From NCBI RefSeq assembly GCF_005116655.2, contig NZ_CP050698.1, forward strand, positions 3,331,489 to 3,395,488: 64,000 bases of DNA, in the 5' to 3' direction. Positions 53,862 to 63,411 of this stretch are shown here, one piece after another. Numbering within the stretch: position 1 is the first letter of the stretch; each line of letters starts with the position of its first letter. Under the pieces are notes generated by a model that was not told the origin of the DNA, did no database searches, and saw only the letters and a program-made list of their open reading frames with translations. The translations under genes were made by a program, and so were the position numbers. Source of the DNA: Desulfosediminicola flagellatus (GTDB taxonomy: Bacteria; Desulfobacterota; Desulfobulbia; Desulfobulbales; Desulfocapsaceae).

Positions 53862-55475
53862 CTACGCAGCCAATATTTCAAGCACTTCTGAGCACTTCCT
53901 CTTAGCTCTATTCACTATAGTGTCAGCTTCATTCATGATCTCTTTTTTATATGCTTCGTCACGGATGCCTTCCATATTGATTACCACATTCTGGTAAGCT
54001 CCCCAAATGCCTGTTTCAAGTGATCTTGCTCCGACCTGGGTATCTGATCTGGAGGCTGGATTTCCGTAACGAGCGACAGTACACAAAGCATCCCATGCTG
54101 CATCGCCATAACGCATGGTGGTAAGCGGTACATTGATTGCCGTTTTTAAACCGGCCTGCATCTTGGCAGTTCTGGCTGTTCGCTCTTTTTCTGTATTTTT
54201 AGGCATCCTGAGACCATCCATATACTCATTGAAGGCTGAGGTATCCGCATCTATCATCGGTATAAGCTTAGCTGTCAAATCATGAAGCACAGGAATTGCC
54301 TCTATCATCTGAGGTTGTACATCCTCAAATTTTCTTACGCCCCACGTGAGTTTAGCCACCATTGAACCCAGGCCCGTACCAATCGCAGCAATGGTTGCAG
54401 ATGCAGAACCACCACCGGGAGCGGATGTACGATCGGCAATCTCTTCTATAAAAGATCTAACAGTCATGCTGGCAAGCGGCTCATCAGCTTTTTCGGCAAC
54501 GATATATTCAATGATCTTCTCTTGCGGCTTAAACTGCGCAACTGAGTTCAACCCCAATCGTTCCACTGCCAGGCGGATCTTCTGATCTTCCTGATAGATA
54601 AAGAGATTTTCTTTTTCTATATAGTAATCTGCAGCCATCAGCATTGCTTCAAGAGGCACAACACCCACGATTTCAGAACCAGTTACTGCAAGCTTTAAGG
54701 CAGCTGCCTCTTTTTTTGCCTCTTCGTATAAGATATGAATCGGGGTAACTTTGTAATCATTGAGGTTTACCGTGAGTTGGGCCATGTTATATTCATTTAC
54801 AAACCAGCCCATCCCTTTCACTTCTTTCAGCTTTCCTGGTTCATCATCACCGCGCCCTGCCTCACGAAGATTCAGCGCAATACGATGAGCCTGATTTGAA
54901 CTGCCGAGAATATTCACATTGTAGGCAATGAGAAATTTCCTGGCACCTGTCGCTGTGATACCCCAGCTTGGAACAAATTCTTGTGGTCCGAAATCCGGCT
55001 TCCATCTATCATCGGCTAACCGTTCTTCGAGTGCCTCATACTCGCCTTCCCGAAGATGTGGCAATTTACGTCGATATTCCTGTTCAGCCGCCTCTTCATA
55101 GAGGTAGAACGGAATGCCCAGCTCATCGGCTGCTCTGGCTGCAAATATTTTTGAGACCTGCACACATTCTTCCATGGTAACATTGGCTACCGGAACGAAA
55201 GGACAGACATCCATTGCGCCAAAGCGTGGATGCTCACCTTTGTGGGTGCGCATATCAATACGCTCTTTTGCCACCTTTGCCGCAGCAAGTGCTCCCTCGA
55301 CTATGCTTTCAGGATCTCCGACAAAGGTATAGACCGTGCGGTTGGTAGATCGGCCCGGATCCATATCAATCAGCGTACAGCCGGGAGTAGATCTGATAGC
55401 TTCAGCTATAGCCTCAATAGTCTTTTCATCGCGGCCCTCTGAAAAGTTGGGCACACATTCAATTATTTTATTCAT
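53862..55475 (-). CDS. ftcD: Glutamate formimidoyltransferase / formimidoyl-THF cyclodeaminase
   Basis: FtcD moves the formimino group of N-formimino-glutamate to tetrahydrofolate and then closes it to methenyl-THF with loss of ammonia. The 537-residue protein has the transferase N-domain (IIECVPNFSEGRD, HKGEHPRFGAMDVCPFVPV), the C-terminal transferase domain (about 180-325) and the helical cyclodeaminase domain from about 340 (SAPGGGSASATIAAIG). The full bifunctional length matches the vertebrate enzyme (541). The ATG at 55475 has AAGGAA 8 nt upstream; the frame is open 21 codons further but overlaps hutI. It replaces HutG or HutF in the route to glutamate. Confidence 0.93.
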   Translation of the reverse strand: MNKIIECVPNFSEGRDEKTIEAIAEAIRSTPGCTLIDMDPGRSTNRTVYTFVGDPESIVEGALAAAKVAKERIDMRTHKGEHPRFGAMDVCPFVPVANVTMEECVQVSKIFAARAADELGIPFYLYEEAAEQEYRRKLPHLREGEYEALEERLADDRWKPDFGPQEFVPSWGITATGARKFLIAYNVNILGSSNQAHRIALNLREAGRGDDEPGKLKEVKGMGWFVNEYNMAQLTVNLNDYKVTPIHILYEEAKKEAAALKLAVTGSEIVGVVPLEAMLMAADYYIEKENLFIYQEDQKIRLAVERLGLNSVAQFKPQEKIIEYIVAEKADEPLASMTVRSFIEEIADRTSAPGGGSASATIAAIGTGLGSMVAKLTWGVRKFEDVQPQMIEAIPVLHDLTAKLIPMIDADTSAFNEYMDGLRMPKNTEKERTARTAKMQAGLKTAINVPLTTMRYGDAAWDALCTVARYGNPASRSDTQVGARSLETGIWGAYQNVVINMEGIRDEAYKKEIMNEADTIVNRAKRKCSEVLEILAA

Positions 55476-55509
55476 TGTTGTTCCTTGAACACTATCTATT
55501 AGAACTGGT

Positions 55510-56763
55510 TCAGCTATCCGACCCTGCAACCAATTCACCCTTTTTGTATACCTTTACAACCGGAGATACCCCTGCATGATACGCAAGAATCGCCGGAGAT
55601 TTTCCATCCAGTACAAGGAAATCAGCCTGTTTACCGATATCAAGACTACCTACACGATCAGCAAGTCCTAGTGCATAGGCAGCATTCAATGTTGCACCGC
55701 AAAGTGCCTCTGCTGGGGACATATGCATATTGAGAACGGCAAGGCCTATTACAAAGGGCATTGATTCGGTGTAACTCGAACCCGGATTGCAATCGGTTGC
55801 CAGGGCAACAGGCAGATCATTATCAATCATAAACCGTGCACGCGCATACGGTTTTCGAAGACTGTAGGCAGTTGCGGGGAGAAGATTAGCCACCACTCCG
55901 GCAGACACCATGGCCCTGATATTTTCATCACTTGCTGCAAGAAGGTGATCAGCTGAGCATGCGTTAAGCTCCGCCGCCAAACCTGCACCGCCCAAATCAT
56001 TAACTTCATCGGCGTGAATCTTAACTTTCATGCCGAGTGCTGAAGCTGCAGTAAGTAACTTTCGTCCCTGCTCTATTGAAAAGACACCTTCTTCACAAAA
56101 GATATCGCAGTGTTCTGCAATGCCCTGCTCTTTAACTGCAGGTAACATTTTATCTATCAGTAATGCTATAAATGCATCAGGGTTGTTCTTGTATTCTGGC
56201 GGAATGGCGTGAGCACCCATAAACGTTGCAACGACATCCTGCTTTCCGTTCCTGGACAGCCGATCAATAACACGCAGCATCTTCAACTCGTTTTCTGTGT
56301 CGAGTCCGTAACCACTTTTGATCTCAAGCGTAGTTGTGCCAAACTTCAGGGCAGTTTCCGCCCGAAGGCGGGTCGCCTCAAAAAGCTCTTCTTCGCTTGC
56401 TGCTTCAACAGCGCGTACTGAAGAGAGTATCCCGCCACCCTGTTTGAGAATCTCAAGATAGGGTGTACCCGTTAATCTTAACTCAAACTCCTCCTCGCGC
56501 CTTGCGGCAAAGCAAAGGTGGGTATGCGGATCAACAAATCCGGGGATGACACATTGCCCCTTAATATCAACAATCTCAACATCGGCATCACCGGAGTGAG
56601 ATTTTAGCAGATCTGTATCACTGCCAATTGCCGCTATTTTTCCATCTTTGACAAGAAATGACCCTTGAGGATAATGTTGCAAATCTCCCTGAACAGTCCC
56701 CCCATGAGGACGACCTGAATCAACGGGAGTGTATATGTTTGCATTTCGATATAGTGTGGACAT
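55510..56763 (-). CDS. hutI: Imidazolonepropionase
   Basis: HutI opens the imidazolone ring of 4-imidazolone-5-propionate to give N-formimino-glutamate. The 417-residue amidohydrolase has the metal-binding PHTHLCFAARREEEFELRL, the central KSGYGLDTENELKML, KIHADEVNDLGG and the ATDCNPGSSYTESM aspartate segment. AAGGAG lies 5 nt before the ATG. It sits 21 bp after hutU and 34 bp before ftcD in one minus-strand transcript. Confidence 0.95.
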   Translation of the reverse strand: MSTLYRNANIYTPVDSGRPHGGTVQGDLQHYPQGSFLVKDGKIAAIGSDTDLLKSHSGDADVEIVDIKGQCVIPGFVDPHTHLCFAARREEEFELRLTGTPYLEILKQGGGILSSVRAVEAASEEELFEATRLRAETALKFGTTTLEIKSGYGLDTENELKMLRVIDRLSRNGKQDVVATFMGAHAIPPEYKNNPDAFIALLIDKMLPAVKEQGIAEHCDIFCEEGVFSIEQGRKLLTAASALGMKVKIHADEVNDLGGAGLAAELNACSADHLLAASDENIRAMVSAGVVANLLPATAYSLRKPYARARFMIDNDLPVALATDCNPGSSYTESMPFVIGLAVLNMHMSPAEALCGATLNAAYALGLADRVGSLDIGKQADFLVLDGKSPAILAYHAGVSPVVKVYKKGELVAGSDS

Positions 56764-56784
56764 TTTATCTCCTTAAGCCCTCGG

Positions 56785-58818
56785 CTATTCAGCGCCTTTG
56801 CTGAACAGTTCGGCTACGGCATCGCTCACCTTTGACTCATCTGCCCGATATGGAATAGTAATCTGGTCGCCGTTTGCATTCTCTTTATTGTAGGCGACAG
56901 CAACCTCAATGGCGTTCGGATTACGCCCCCAGTTACGACGAGCCACTCCACCCATAACATCCCAACTCATTGCGGACCGCAGGATCTCATCCACGCGCTC
57001 GCTCCCATCCAGAACCATGCCGAAACCACCATTAATAGCCTTACCTATTCCGGTTCCACCACCATTATGCAGTGCCACCATCGACATTCCTCGTGCTGCA
57101 TTTCCGGCGAAGCATTGAGTAGCCATATCAGCACAGACATTACTACCATCACGGATATTTGCAGTTTCCCTAAATGGAGAATCAGTTCCACCCGGATCAT
57201 GGTGATCGCGCCCGAGAATAATTGGTCCGGTTTCACCAGTTCGTACCATTTCGTTGAACTTCAGAGCAATTGCTGCACGGCCGCCGGCATCCGAATAAAG
57301 AATGCGTGCCTGGCTACCTACTACAAGTTTGTTTTTTTCAGCATCCTGAATCCATATATAATTATCTCTGTCTTCAGATCGTCGATTTGGATCAATACAT
57401 GACATGGCTGCCTTATCAGTCTTATGCAAATCAGCAGGATCGCCACTTAAGCAGACCCAGCGAAATGGACCGTAACCATAATCAAAAATAGGACCCATGA
57501 TATCTTCAAAGTATGATGGGAATATGAAACCATCGCGAGCATCTACACCGTTTCTTGCAACCTCAGTCACCCCGGCATCGTAAACCGCTTTTAGAAAGGC
57601 ATTCCCATAGTCAAAGAAATAGGTGCCCTGATCACTCATTTTTTGTACTGCAGCGATATGGCGCCTGAGGCTGATATCGACAAGCTCTTTAAATTTTTCG
57701 CGGTCAGTAGCCAGCAAATCTGTTCGTTCCTGAAAGCTTATGCCTGCAGGACAGTACCCACCATCATAGACAACATGGCAGGAGGTCTGATCAGAGAGCA
57801 GATCAACAGGGAATGCATGCTCTGCCATATACTCGAGCAGATCAACAACATTTCCATGATAGGCGATTGACAGATTTTCTTTTTTCTCTTTTGCACCAGA
57901 GGCGAGCTTCAGCACTTCAGCAATATCATCTGAGACAACATCCACCCACCCCTGCTCATACCTTGTTGTTATGCGGGAAAGATCAACCTCAGCAGTAATC
58001 GACACAGCACCTGAAATTTTGGCTGCCTTTGGTTGTGCGCCACTCATTCCGCCCAATCCTGACGATACAAAGAGTAATCCCTGCAAATCACCATCCTCTG
58101 CAACACCACACATCTTGCGACCGGCATTTAACAAGGTGTTGTACGTACCATGCACTATTCCCTGAGGACCTATATACATCCAGCCACCAGCAGTCATCTG
58201 GCCATACGAAGAGACTCCCATCTGCGCGGCGATTTCCCAGTCATCAGGATTATCATAGAGGCCGACCATAAGACCGTTGGTTATAATTACCCGTGGCTGA
58301 TCCGGACTTGACTTGAATAAGCCAAGCGGGTGTCCCGACTGCATGACAAGCGTCTGCTCTTCTGTCAGTACCTTCAGGTATTTTTTAATCAACCTGTATT
58401 GCATCCAGTTCTGACATACTGATCCGGTTTCACCGTAGGTCACGAGTTCATAAGGGTAGAGTGCCACTTCAAAATCAAGATTGTTATCAATCATCAACTG
58501 AAAAGCTTTACCTGCAAGACATTTTCCTTCATATTCTTCAATCGGACGCGCATGTAATCGCCCATGCGGACGAAACCTGTAGCCATATATCCGGCCATGG
58601 TTCTTGAGTTCTTCGAGGAATTCTGGGATGAGTTTTTCGTGATGCTGCTCAGGTATGTATCTGAGTGCATTCTGCAGTGCGACCTCAGTCTGTGCTTGTG
58701 TCAGCCTGAAACCACGATCCGGCGCCCGCCGAATATTTTCATGAAAAGCAGGTTTCTCAGGCAAATCTCCATCCAGCTTAATTTTCATTGTTTCCGCAGC
58801 ATCCGTATTGGTAAGCAT
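56785..58818 (-). CDS. hutU: Urocanate hydratase, long form
   Basis: HutU hydrates urocanate to imidazolonepropionate with tightly bound NAD+. At 677 residues this is the long form seen in animals (human 676) and Bacteroidetes-like bacteria rather than the 555-residue form of Pseudomonas or Bacillus. Recognisable parts are GGLGGMSGAQPKAAKISGAVS, the C-terminal GGGTGIGKAINGGFGMVLDG and FDYGYGPFRWVCLSGDP. The ATG at 58818 has AGGAG 6 nt upstream; a TTG two codons earlier is possible but has no site. First gene of the hutU-hutI-ftcD transcript. Confidence 0.93.
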   Translation of the reverse strand: MLTNTDAAETMKIKLDGDLPEKPAFHENIRRAPDRGFRLTQAQTEVALQNALRYIPEQHHEKLIPEFLEELKNHGRIYGYRFRPHGRLHARPIEEYEGKCLAGKAFQLMIDNNLDFEVALYPYELVTYGETGSVCQNWMQYRLIKKYLKVLTEEQTLVMQSGHPLGLFKSSPDQPRVIITNGLMVGLYDNPDDWEIAAQMGVSSYGQMTAGGWMYIGPQGIVHGTYNTLLNAGRKMCGVAEDGDLQGLLFVSSGLGGMSGAQPKAAKISGAVSITAEVDLSRITTRYEQGWVDVVSDDIAEVLKLASGAKEKKENLSIAYHGNVVDLLEYMAEHAFPVDLLSDQTSCHVVYDGGYCPAGISFQERTDLLATDREKFKELVDISLRRHIAAVQKMSDQGTYFFDYGNAFLKAVYDAGVTEVARNGVDARDGFIFPSYFEDIMGPIFDYGYGPFRWVCLSGDPADLHKTDKAAMSCIDPNRRSEDRDNYIWIQDAEKNKLVVGSQARILYSDAGGRAAIALKFNEMVRTGETGPIILGRDHHDPGGTDSPFRETANIRDGSNVCADMATQCFAGNAARGMSMVALHNGGGTGIGKAINGGFGMVLDGSERVDEILRSAMSWDVMGGVARRNWGRNPNAIEVAVAYNKENANGDQITIPYRADESKVSDAVAELFSKGAE

Positions 58819-58932
58819 CTCCAACTCCTGGAATTATATTGTTATTGTTCTATATTTTAGATCAGGACAGATTTATCTCTACCATCTGTTCCTCTGTCTT
58901 TTATTGTTGCATATCCTATGTTAGCAACGTCA

Positions 58933-58948
58933 ACTTGTATATACAAGT
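58933..58948. promoter_or_regulatory. HutC operator upstream of hutU
   Basis: ACTTGTATATACAAGT is a perfect 16-bp palindrome of the CTTGTATATACAAG type bound by HutC repressors. It lies 115 bp upstream of the hutU start, where the minus-strand promoter should be. Urocanate is the usual inducer of HutC. Confidence 0.8.
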
Positions 58949-59032
58949 AGTTTTTCCATTAACCCGCGACACTCCATCTCAATCAAATATAAATGTATAT
59001 CAGATGACATTTTACGGTTGCGACTCCGCCAA

Positions 59033-59046
59033 CTTGTATATACAAT
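59033..59046. promoter_or_regulatory. HutC operator upstream of hutH
   Basis: CTTGTATATACAAT repeats the operator above with one change in 14 bp and lies 71-84 bp upstream of the hutH start. The two copies, 100 bp apart, give each divergent hut transcript its own HutC site. Confidence 0.75.
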
Positions 59047-59116
59047 ACCTGGAGATAGAATAATAAATGCGAAAACCAGCTCGAATATGAGTTCAATTCT
59101 TCCTGTAAAATACATT

Positions 59117-60652
59117 ATGTGTACATTTGAAATAGATCCAGGTCACCTTACACTTTCACAACTCAGAGCTGTTTCCCGGGAGGATGCACATATCACCCTC
59201 TCAGCCGACTGCCGAAAAAACATAGATGCCTCTGTCGCAACAGTAAAAGAGCTCATTAGCAATGGCCGGGTAATATACGGCATTAATACAGGTTTTGGCC
59301 TGCTCGCCAATACCGTCATACCACATGAAGAACTCGAGCATTTACAGCGTTCTATCGTATTATCCCATGCCGCAGGCGTAGGTCGGCTCATGAATGAATC
59401 AACTGTCCGCCTGATGATGGTATTGAAGATAAACAGCCTTGCGCGAGGATATTCAGGTATACGTTACGAGGTAATTGATGCGCTTGTGCGACTCATAAAC
59501 GCTGAAGTGTATCCTTGCATACCCATAAAAGGTTCTGTTGGTGCGTCAGGCGACCTTGCACCACTCGCTCATATGAGCACTGTCCTTCTTGGCGAAGGTG
59601 AAGTGTTGCATAAAGGCAAGCGACTGACAGGTCGTGAAGGTTTGGAAATCGCTGGAATGCAACCAATCACCTTAGGACCAAAAGAAGGACTAGCCTTATT
59701 AAATGGCACCCAGGCTTCAACAGCTCTTGCACTTGAAGGTCTCTTTGCGGCAGAAGACCTGTTTGCAGCGGCGGTGGTGTCCGGTAGTCTCTGTGTTGAG
59801 GCCGCCCTTGGTAGTCGCCGTCCGTTTGAACCAATGATACATGAAGTGCGCGGCCATCAGACCCAGATAGATGTTGCGGCAATGTACCGACAGTTACTGC
59901 AGCATAGTGAAATAGAAACATCTCATAAAGATTGTGAATCAGTTCAGGACCCCTACTCGCTTAGGTGCCAGCCTCAGGTGATGGGCGCATGCCTTACCCA
60001 GATACGAAACAGTGCGGAGATCCTTCTGGTTGAGTCAAATGCTGTCTCAGATAACCCGCTTGTTTTTGCGGCCGATAAAGACATCATCTCAGGTGGTAAT
60101 TTTCACGCAGAACCTGTAGCAATGGCTGCAGATAATCTGGCACTTGCCATTGCCGAGACAGGTTCATTGTCTGAGCGAAGGATGGCTCTGCTTATCGATA
60201 GCCATATGAGCAAACTGCCGCCATTCCTTGTTGAAAAAGGTGGTCTCAACTCCGGTTTTATGATTGCCCAGGTAACATCGGCAGCTCTTGCCAGTGAGAA
60301 TAAATCTCTTGCTCACCCCGCTTCTGTTGATAGTCTGCCAACCTCAGCAAATCAGGAAGATCATGTCTCAATGGCTACTTTTGCAGCACGCCGACTTACT
60401 GACATGGCTGAAAATACAGCCAACGTCCTGGCCATAGAATTACTTGCTGCATGCCAGGGTGTAGATTTCCGCGCTCCTCTAAAAACATCTGAATTGCTTG
60501 AATCTGCGAAAATGCTTGTGCGTAACGAGGTCCCGTTTTATGATCAGGATCGATATTTTTCCCCTGATATTGAGAAAATATACCACCTTATCCGAGATGG
60601 TCAGTTCAATTTTCTTATGCAGGATACTCTGCTTCCAAGCTTTAGCAATTGA
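59117..60652 (+). CDS. hutH: Histidine ammonia-lyase
   Basis: HutH removes ammonia from histidine to give urocanate, the first step of histidine use. The 511-residue protein has the autocatalytic cofactor triad Ala-Ser-Gly in [16 protein letters not shown] at residues 143-145, with [11 protein letters not shown] and [13 protein letters not shown] near it. The ATG at 59117 puts the triad where it lies in Pseudomonas HutH; starts at 59087 and 59018 would add N-terminal residues, and the latter would include the operator. None has a good ribosome site. The stop codon lies inside the left end of a non-coding repeat. Confidence 0.94.
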   Translation: MCTFEIDPGHLTLSQLRAVSREDAHITLSADCRKNIDASVATVKELISNGRVIYGINTGFGLLANTVIPHEELEHLQRSIVLSHAAGVGRLMNESTVRLMMVLKINSLARGYSGIRYEVIDALVRLINAEVYPCIPIKGSVGASGDLAPLAHMSTVLLGEGEVLHKGKRLTGREGLEIAGMQPITLGPKEGLALLNGTQASTALALEGLFAAEDLFAAAVVSGSLCVEAALGSRRPFEPMIHEVRGHQTQIDVAAMYRQLLQHSEIETSHKDCESVQDPYSLRCQPQVMGACLTQIRNSAEILLVESNAVSDNPLVFAADKDIISGGNFHAEPVAMAADNLALAIAETGSLSERRMALLIDSHMSKLPPFLVEKGGLNSGFMIAQVTSAALASENKSLAHPASVDSLPTSANQEDHVSMATFAARRLTDMAENTANVLAIELLAACQGVDFRAPLKTSELLESAKMLVRNEVPFYDQDRYFSPDIEKIYHLIRDGQFNFLMQDTLLPSFSN

Positions 60653-60836
60653 TGGCGTCGTAAAAAGCCCGATCTCCTTCGTTGTAGTTTATTCACAGGG
60701 CCTCAACATACCAAATGTATTATTGAGGTCCTGTGAATAACACTACGTCTCGTATATCGAGCTTTTTTAGTTTGCCATCCGATAAACGTAGACCTCGATA
60801 ACTTCGAAAGACCTTTTTACGAGTCCATCAGTAATT
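60647..60836. repeat. MITE-like element between hutH and hutC
   Basis: The left end GATGGCGTCGTAAAAAG (60651-60667) and right end CTTTTTACGAGTCCATC (60813-60829) are inverted copies matching at 15 of 17 positions, and AATT flanks both. Inside lies an 18-bp stem, TTATTCACAGG-G-CCTCAA (60689-60706) with TTGAGG-T-CCTGTGAATAA (60723-60740), whose one mismatch is a G-U wobble on the plus strand. The hutH TGA (60650-60652) uses the first bases of the left end, and the right end finishes 17 bp before hutC. It has no coding capacity and probably also terminates hutH transcription. Confidence 0.65.
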
Positions 60837-60853
60837 GATAAAATTCGCATATT

Positions 60854-61624
60854 ATGAGTAGTCCCAAAGTAACAGAAAGCACTAAACTGAGCGACACCGG
60901 TAGACCTCTCTACCAGCAGGTGAAAGAGCACATCGTGAGTAAAATTACTAACGGTGTATGGCAACCCGCCATGAAAATTGACTCTGAGGCTGAACTGGTT
61001 GCATCTACCGGTGTTTCGAGAATGACGGTAAACAGGGCACTTCGGGAACTTACTGCAGAGGGGCGCTTGATACGGCGTCAAGGCCAGGGAACGTTTGTTG
61101 CTGAAAGCAAGCCCCAGTCAGCGCTTCTTGAAATACATTCAATTGCCAGAGAAATTGAAGAACGCGGGGGGAAATATTCGTGTTCTGTACATCTACTCCA
61201 AGAGGAAAAAGCACGACCAGAACTCGCTGAATCAATGGGACTTGAGCCGTATACCACAGTATTTCATTCGGTAATTGTCCATAAAGATAACGGGTTGCCT
61301 ATCCAGCTGAGCAGTAGGTTTATCAACCCTGATATAGCACCCGACTATCTCAAACAGGATTTCACCTCTATAACCCCGAACGAATACCTGCTGAGCCTTG
61401 TACCAATCTCTTCAGTGGAACATGTGGTAGAAGCACTTATCCCTGAAATGTGGATACGTGAATTGCTTGAGATCAACAGCTCTGAACCGTGCCTCGCTCT
61501 GTATAGAAAAACCTGGGTAGGTGATGTAATTGCGACAAATTCTACATTTTATTATCCAGGTTCCAGATATACTTTAGGAAGTAAATTTACCCCTACCACA
61601 TCAGGCATCATTCAGGTAACCTGA
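60854..61624 (+). CDS. hutC: HutC-type histidine utilization repressor (GntR/UTRA)
   Basis: This is a 256-residue repressor with an N-terminal GntR winged helix-turn-helix (PLYQQVKEHIVSKITNGVW, then STGVSRMTVNRALRELTAEGRLIRRQGQGTFVAE) and a C-terminal UTRA ligand domain. VSRMTVNRALRELT is very close to known HutC proteins. Urocanate is the expected ligand. Two matching palindromes in the hutU-hutH gap support the assignment. No Shine-Dalgarno sequence precedes the ATG, and the upstream repeat leaves only 17 bp for one, so expression may be low or leaderless. Confidence 0.92.
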   Translation: MSSPKVTESTKLSDTGRPLYQQVKEHIVSKITNGVWQPAMKIDSEAELVASTGVSRMTVNRALRELTAEGRLIRRQGQGTFVAESKPQSALLEIHSIAREIEERGGKYSCSVHLLQEEKARPELAESMGLEPYTTVFHSVIVHKDNGLPIQLSSRFINPDIAPDYLKQDFTSITPNEYLLSLVPISSVEHVVEALIPEMWIRELLEINSSEPCLALYRKTWVGDVIATNSTFYYPGSRYTLGSKFTPTTSGIIQVT

Positions 61625-61666
61625 ATGATCGGGCCCAAACCCCACCTTTGTCGGGCCCGTCATTCA
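61622..61666 (+). terminator. Hairpin overlapping the hutC stop
   Basis: TGAATGA-T-CGGGCCC (61622-61636) pairs with GGGCCCGTCATTCA (61653-61666) with one bulged base; the arm begins with the hutC TGA itself. There is no T run, yet the stem is very stable and probably ends or protects the transcript. Confidence 0.6.
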
Positions 61667-62099
61667 GTTCCGCCCCCTACAGGCAGTTTGTAGTCACGTA
61701 GTTTTGATTAAATCCACCGATCCGACAGTCTCTTAGTCAACTCAACGTATTCATTGCTTGAAAAAGAAATACATTGCTTCACTTTACTGAAGCTGGCATC
61801 TATGTTTAAGGTGCTCCCAATTTAGCCCATATCAAGGATATGGCAGCGTACAACGCTCAATGACATGACAAATACATTATAGGTTCCATCATCGAAAATG
61901 CCACTTATAGGCAATATATTATACCGATACGCGATATACCGAAAATGGCACCTTTAACATTTTATGGAAATCCATTAATTTCGTGCCCTTTTTTTCTATA
62001 GTGATATTCTGATAACTATCTGACGTAAAGACAACATCAATCACAATCTTCAACGACGCAGTTTATTGCAACTGGTAACCGTCCACTTATCATCTAACC
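61667..62099. other. Intergenic region without recognised gene
   Basis: The stretch is AT-rich. A 17-bp sequence beginning CGAAAATG occurs at 61893 and, with a few changes, at 61940 (47 bp apart). I see no gene or clear promoter. Confidence 0.4.
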
Positions 62100-62348
62100 A
62101 TGAGTAAAACTGATTTAAATAGCCCTGAACCTGAATTTGACCATTCCAACCTTCTGGAACTTGCCGCAAGCAGAATGCCGTTTGGCAAATACTCAGGTAG
62201 ATTACTGATAGACCTTCCAGAGCCTTATGTCGTATGGTTTGCAGGACAGGGGTTTCCACCAGGAAAACTCGGCCAAATGTTACAGACAGTCTATGAGATT
62301 AAAGTGAACGGCCTTGAGTATCTCTTTGAACCCCTTCGAGAGAAATAA
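62100..62348 (+). CDS. DUF3820 family protein
   Basis: This 82-residue protein matches DUF3820 (also called putative quorum-sensing-regulated virulence factor) in nearly every conserved position: RMPFGKYSGRLLIDLPEPYVVWF, GFPPGKLGQMLQTVYEIKVNGLEYLFEPLR. The family is small, cytoplasmic and of unknown biochemical role; its FGKY-type motif resembles a nucleic-acid-associated exonuclease add-on domain. There is no clear ribosome site. The next gene follows by 36 bp. Confidence 0.82.
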   Translation: MSKTDLNSPEPEFDHSNLLELAASRMPFGKYSGRLLIDLPEPYVVWFAGQGFPPGKLGQMLQTVYEIKVNGLEYLFEPLREK

Positions 62349-62384
62349 CTTCTTTTTTCCCAAATTCTTCACAATGGAGCCAAA

Positions 62385-62921
62385 ATGAACATTGATTCCT
62401 CTGACGCAAAAGGCTTTTTAATTGAACTCTATTCAATGACAGAAGGCGACACAGCAAGACAGGTTTCAATGTATGATGTTGGGGAAAAGCTTGGGATGGA
62501 AAAAAATGCTATCTCATCGATTAGTGAAGATCTTATTATAGATCAACTTGTCGAGCTGAAGACACTTTCGGGAGGAATCGGAATTACCCAAGAGGGGCTT
62601 ACAGCACTTCAAAAAGAAGGGTTAATTTCAGCTGCGCCTACTCATAACGTACAGAAACTCGGAAAAGGCCCGGTACTTGATGAGAATGATCTGAAAATTA
62701 TCGAGCAACTTCTTTCGAGTATCAAAAATGCAGTATTTGGCTCTCAAACAAAATACGCTCAACTAGAAGAGATTGTTATTGATATTAAAACTATCGAAAT
62801 ACAGCTTCTTTCCCCCCGACCAAAGTTGTCTATCGCAATGGAGGTATTCAAATCCCTTCATACCACCTTACAGAATTCACAATCCAAAGAGATTGCCAAG
62901 GCAATTGGAAACCTGTTTTAA
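62385..62921 (+). CDS. Hypothetical protein with N-terminal winged-helix-like region
   Basis: The 178-residue protein starts with a pattern like a winged helix (GFLIELYSMTEGDTARQVSMYDVGEKLGMEKNAISSISEDLIIDQLVELKTLSGGIGITQEGLTAL simplified here by its key parts YDVGEKLGM, ISSISEDL and GITQEGL). Residues 95-178 are helical (LDENDLKIIEQLLSSIK, then KTIEIQLLSPRPK). The family is unnamed to me; a DNA- or protein-binding role is a guess. GGAG precedes the ATG. Confidence 0.7.
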   Translation: MNIDSSDAKGFLIELYSMTEGDTARQVSMYDVGEKLGMEKNAISSISEDLIIDQLVELKTLSGGIGITQEGLTALQKEGLISAAPTHNVQKLGKGPVLDENDLKIIEQLLSSIKNAVFGSQTKYAQLEEIVIDIKTIEIQLLSPRPKLSIAMEVFKSLHTTLQNSQSKEIAKAIGNLF

Positions 62922-62955
62922 ATACACAATTTTCCAACAGACAGATAGTGCTCTG

Positions 62956-62985
62956 ATCGCTGAAGTTACAACGTGCTTCAGCGAT
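62956..62985 (+). terminator. Terminator after the winged-helix gene
   Basis: ATCGCTGAAG (62956-62965) and CTTCAGCGAT (62976-62985) pair perfectly around 10 nt, 35 bp past the stop; the following bases are TAATTAG. Confidence 0.65.
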
Positions 62986-63227
62986 TAATTAGCCGAAATC
63001 ATTTTGCCTTTAAAGAAACTGCCACCCTCCGCAAGGCATCGAAATCGCTTAAGGCTCTCTTCGCCCATTACGCATTTTTTAATATCGTAACCAGTTTTCT
63101 CACCTGTTATCTTCTGCTCACCTTGTCAGAACCATACAAATTCCTTATCATTTCTCAAGTAATTTACTTTTTAGTGCCCGGTAGGTTCTTCTCTGTTTTT
63201 CTAGTGTCTTTAACCTTGTAACTTCAA

Positions 63228-63393
63228 CTAGTGTCATGTCATTTGTCAGATGTCGTAATAATGTGAAGCTTTTTCTCTTCCTGCAAAGCATGCCTGATGG
63301 AGCATAGCAGCACTATGTGACTGAAGGAATAACCAAGTCAGGAAATGAACAGGGCGAGCAGAATTAGACATCTGAGGCATGACAGGACACTAG
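63228..63393. repeat. MITE-like element with long terminal inverted repeats
   Basis: The 25-bp ends at 63230-63254 and 63367-63391 are inverted copies matching at 21 positions (AGTGTC-A/C-TGTCAT...TCAGATGTC), and both are flanked by CT/AG so that the repeat reads CTAGTGTC...GACACTAG. The 112 bp inside hold no gene. The right end lies 5 bp before the AAAGGAG of the Old Yellow Enzyme gene, so the element supplies or displaces its promoter. Nothing else is seen in 62986-63227. Confidence 0.65.
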
Positions 63394-63411
63394 AAGTAAA
63401 GGAGCATCAAC

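Noticed and set aside
61893..61956. Imperfect 17-bp direct repeat starting CGAAAATG.
   Set aside because: Four differences in 17 AT-rich bases is close to what chance gives.
62973..63221. An 82-codon plus-strand frame with hydrophobic stretches.
   Set aside because: It starts with GTG inside the terminator hairpin and has no ribosome site or family resemblance.
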